Source: DAOTUL01 sp034437435
GTDB taxonomy: Bacteria; Chloroflexota; Anaerolineae; Aggregatilineales; Phototrophicaceae
Direction: 5' to 3'
NCBI GenBank assembly: GCA_964417785.1
Contig: CAYQJO010000097.1
Location: forward strand, 1-14,806
DNA: 14,806 nucleotides
Shown: one piece after another, positions 13,804 through 14,806 of the stretch
Layout: each line of letters opens with the position of its first letter
How positions within the stretch are numbered: the first letter of the stretch is position 1
Notes under the pieces: model-generated
What the model was told of the DNA's origin: nothing
The model's database searches: none
Seen by the model: the letters and a program-made list of their open reading frames with translations, nothing else
Program-made: the position numbers and the translations under genes

Positions 13804-14183
13804 CCGCCGTAATCTTACTCGTGGAAGACGATCCAGGACATGCCCGCCTGTTTGAAAAGAGCCTGAGACGCGAAGGGGTTGAAAACGAGATTGTGCATGT
13901 CAGCAGCGGCAATGCTGCTCTTGATTATCTGCACGGCAATGAACGTCCGTCCGAACTGATTATCATCCTGGACCTGAATATGCCGGGTCTTAACGGCATA
14001 CAGGTGCTTGAGCGTTTGTCCGAAACGCCTGAACTGAATGCGATTCCGCGCATCATTATGACCACATCCGATGAACCGGACGACATGCGCCAGTGCGACA
14101 AATTTGGCTATCATGATTACACGATCAAACCGCCGGACTATGCCAGACTGGCCGCCATGATTGCTGAACTGGAGATGGCATGA
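13800..14183 (+). CDS. Single-domain response regulator (CheY/Rcp1-like)
   Basis: This is a 127-residue receiver domain with no output domain. The acidic pocket is Glu9/Asp10/Asp11 (LLVEDDPGHARLFEKSL), the phospho-acceptor is Asp58 (IIILDLNMPGLNG), the switch Thr is in the TTSDEPDD stretch (88-89), and the conserved Lys110 is in YTIKPPDY. The VEDDPGHARL start and LDLNMPG motif are of the Rcp1 kind that pairs with phytochrome-type kinases. Without a DNA-binding domain it must act by protein contact or as a phosphate shuttle; the HAD protein encoded next is the obvious candidate partner, by inference. Both ends overlap their neighbours by 4 bases (ATGA). Confidence 0.94.
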   Translation: MTAVILLVEDDPGHARLFEKSLRREGVENEIVHVSSGNAALDYLHGNERPSELIIILDLNMPGLNGIQVLERLSETPELNAIPRIIMTTSDEPDDMRQCDKFGYHDYTIKPPDYARLAAMIAELEMA

Positions 14184-14638
14184 TCGATATTCCCAACCGG
14201 GGACAACTTCACCTGCGCCATGCCGTGTTTGATGTCAACGGCACGCTGGCTTGCGACGGTGTGCTGGTCGAGGGCATCAAACCCTTGATCGACCAACTTC
14301 GCACACAGATGCAGGTTCACATGCTTACAGCCGACACGCATGGTCGCCAGCACAGCATTGACGCGCAACTGGGTTTCTCGGCCCGGATTATCACACGGGG
14401 AGCCGTCGAAAAGGCCGAGATTGTCCGCGAATTGGGCGCGGATCAGGTGGTTGCTATCGGCAACGGAGCCAATGACGCACCCATGTTCCAGGCGGCGGCG
14501 CTGGCAATCGCTGTCCTGGGCGATGAAGGTCTGGCGGTAGAGACATTGCAACAGGCTGATGTCGTGGTCCGCCACATTCATAATGCGCTGGGACTGCTGC
14601 TGAATCCCAACCGCCTGCGGGCTACACTCCGCCGCTGA
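14180..14638 (+). CDS. Soluble HAD-family protein related to P-type ATPase phosphorylation domains
   Basis: The 152-residue protein has all four HAD motifs: I, AVFDVNGTL with nucleophile Asp18; II, MLTADTHG with Thr50; III, Lys78 in the EKAEIV segment; and IV, AIGNGANDAPM with Asp99. The order and the NGT/GNGANDAPM wording match the 'soluble P-type ATPase' type (COG4087), the cytoplasmic catalytic part of a cation pump without membrane segments. No cap insertion is present, so it may be a small-molecule or protein phosphatase. It lacks an Asp at motif I +2 (Asn20 instead), as in P-type ATPases and unlike typical HAD phosphatases; this may slow dephosphorylation of the Asp. The ATG overlaps the regulator stop (ATGA). 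Its 3' end overlaps the convergent gene by 17 bases. Confidence 0.88.
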   Translation: MIDIPNRGQLHLRHAVFDVNGTLACDGVLVEGIKPLIDQLRTQMQVHMLTADTHGRQHSIDAQLGFSARIITRGAVEKAEIVRELGADQVVAIGNGANDAPMFQAAALAIAVLGDEGLAVETLQQADVVVRHIHNALGLLLNPNRLRATLRR

Positions 14639-14806
14639 ACGTTTTAGCGATGGCCTGATCGAGATCGAAGAACAGACGGTGCTGGATACCCGGCGGCACT
14701 TTCAGGTTATAGGTCAATACCTCATCGTTGTAGTCTTTGACCAGTCGCTGCAATCCATCGAGCGCCGCCTGCCATGCCCGCTCACGGTAGTCGATCTGTC
14801 TGGTGC
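14622..14806 (-). CDS. C-terminal end of a probable DUF1992 (DnaJC28-like) protein, partial
   Basis: The minus frame, ending in TAG at 14622-14624, codes 60 residues with no start in the window. The end RLVKDYNDEVLTYNLKVP, followed after a few residues by FFDLDQAI, resembles the C-terminus of DUF1992/DnaJ-homologue subfamily C member 28 proteins, which has Asn-rich helices then a YNL-VP segment and a FDL near the end. Function of the family is not known to me. The assignment rests on about 35 residues. The frame overlaps the HAD gene by 17 bases and extends past the window edge. Confidence 0.55.
   Translation of the reverse strand, partial: TRQIDYRERAWQAALDGLQRLVKDYNDEVLTYNLKVPPGIQHRLFFDLDQAIAKTFSGGV

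Overview
The window looks like a chromosomal segment of a free-living bacterium with about 55-60 % GC, most likely a member of the Chloroflexota (Anaerolineae-like). This is inferred from gene content: a lipoprotein with a very long Thr/Pro linker plus WD40-like and SH3b domains, a second PD40-propeller protein, a stand-alone TIGR03936/DUF2344 protein, and small RHH-like and HEAT proteins. I saw no rRNA, tRNA, CRISPR array, insertion sequence, phage gene or plasmid function. No stretch of more than 300 bases lacks a gene. Genes are tightly packed, with many 1-4 base start/stop overlaps. A run of exactly 100 N (11102-11201) marks an assembly gap inside the Thr/Pro-coding repeat.

Layout. (1) 1-481, minus: N-terminal part of a tryptophanase/tyrosine phenol-lyase, divergent from a small two-TM protein (591-977). 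(2) 956-2538, minus: pseudouridine-5'-phosphate glycosidase (psuG) coupled to a TIGR03936/DUF2344 gene. (3) 2607-5862, plus: five packed genes, namely two small membrane proteins, an SRAP (YedK/HMCES) abasic-site protein and two different aldo/keto reductases. A perfect 9-3-9 inverted repeat (2567-2587) lies between blocks 2 and 3. (4) 5867-7171, minus: a HEAT-repeat protein with a SHOCT-like tail behind a small RHH-like protein. (5) 7312-8196, minus: a phytanoyl-CoA dioxygenase-family oxygenase. (6) 8335-11663, minus: a Thr/Pro-rich lipoprotein with a propeller and SH3b domain, coupled to a membrane-anchored PD40 propeller protein. A sulfite-oxidase-like molybdoenzyme (11730-12356) lies upstream on the same strand. 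(7) 12466-14638, plus: a membrane histidine kinase, a single-domain response regulator and a soluble HAD (P-type-ATPase-like) protein, joined by 4-base overlaps. (8) 14622-14806, minus: the C-terminal end of a probable DUF1992 protein.

How the genes may work together. The clearest functional units are the kinase-regulator-HAD operon, the lipoprotein-propeller pair and the SRAP-aldo/keto reductase operon. In the last, an enzyme that captures the aldehyde form of abasic DNA sits with two reductases that can act on carbonyls; that link is inference. I found no unmistakable new defence or mobile system. The best candidates for something undescribed are the SRAP-AKR-AKR operon and the HK-RR-HAD operon.
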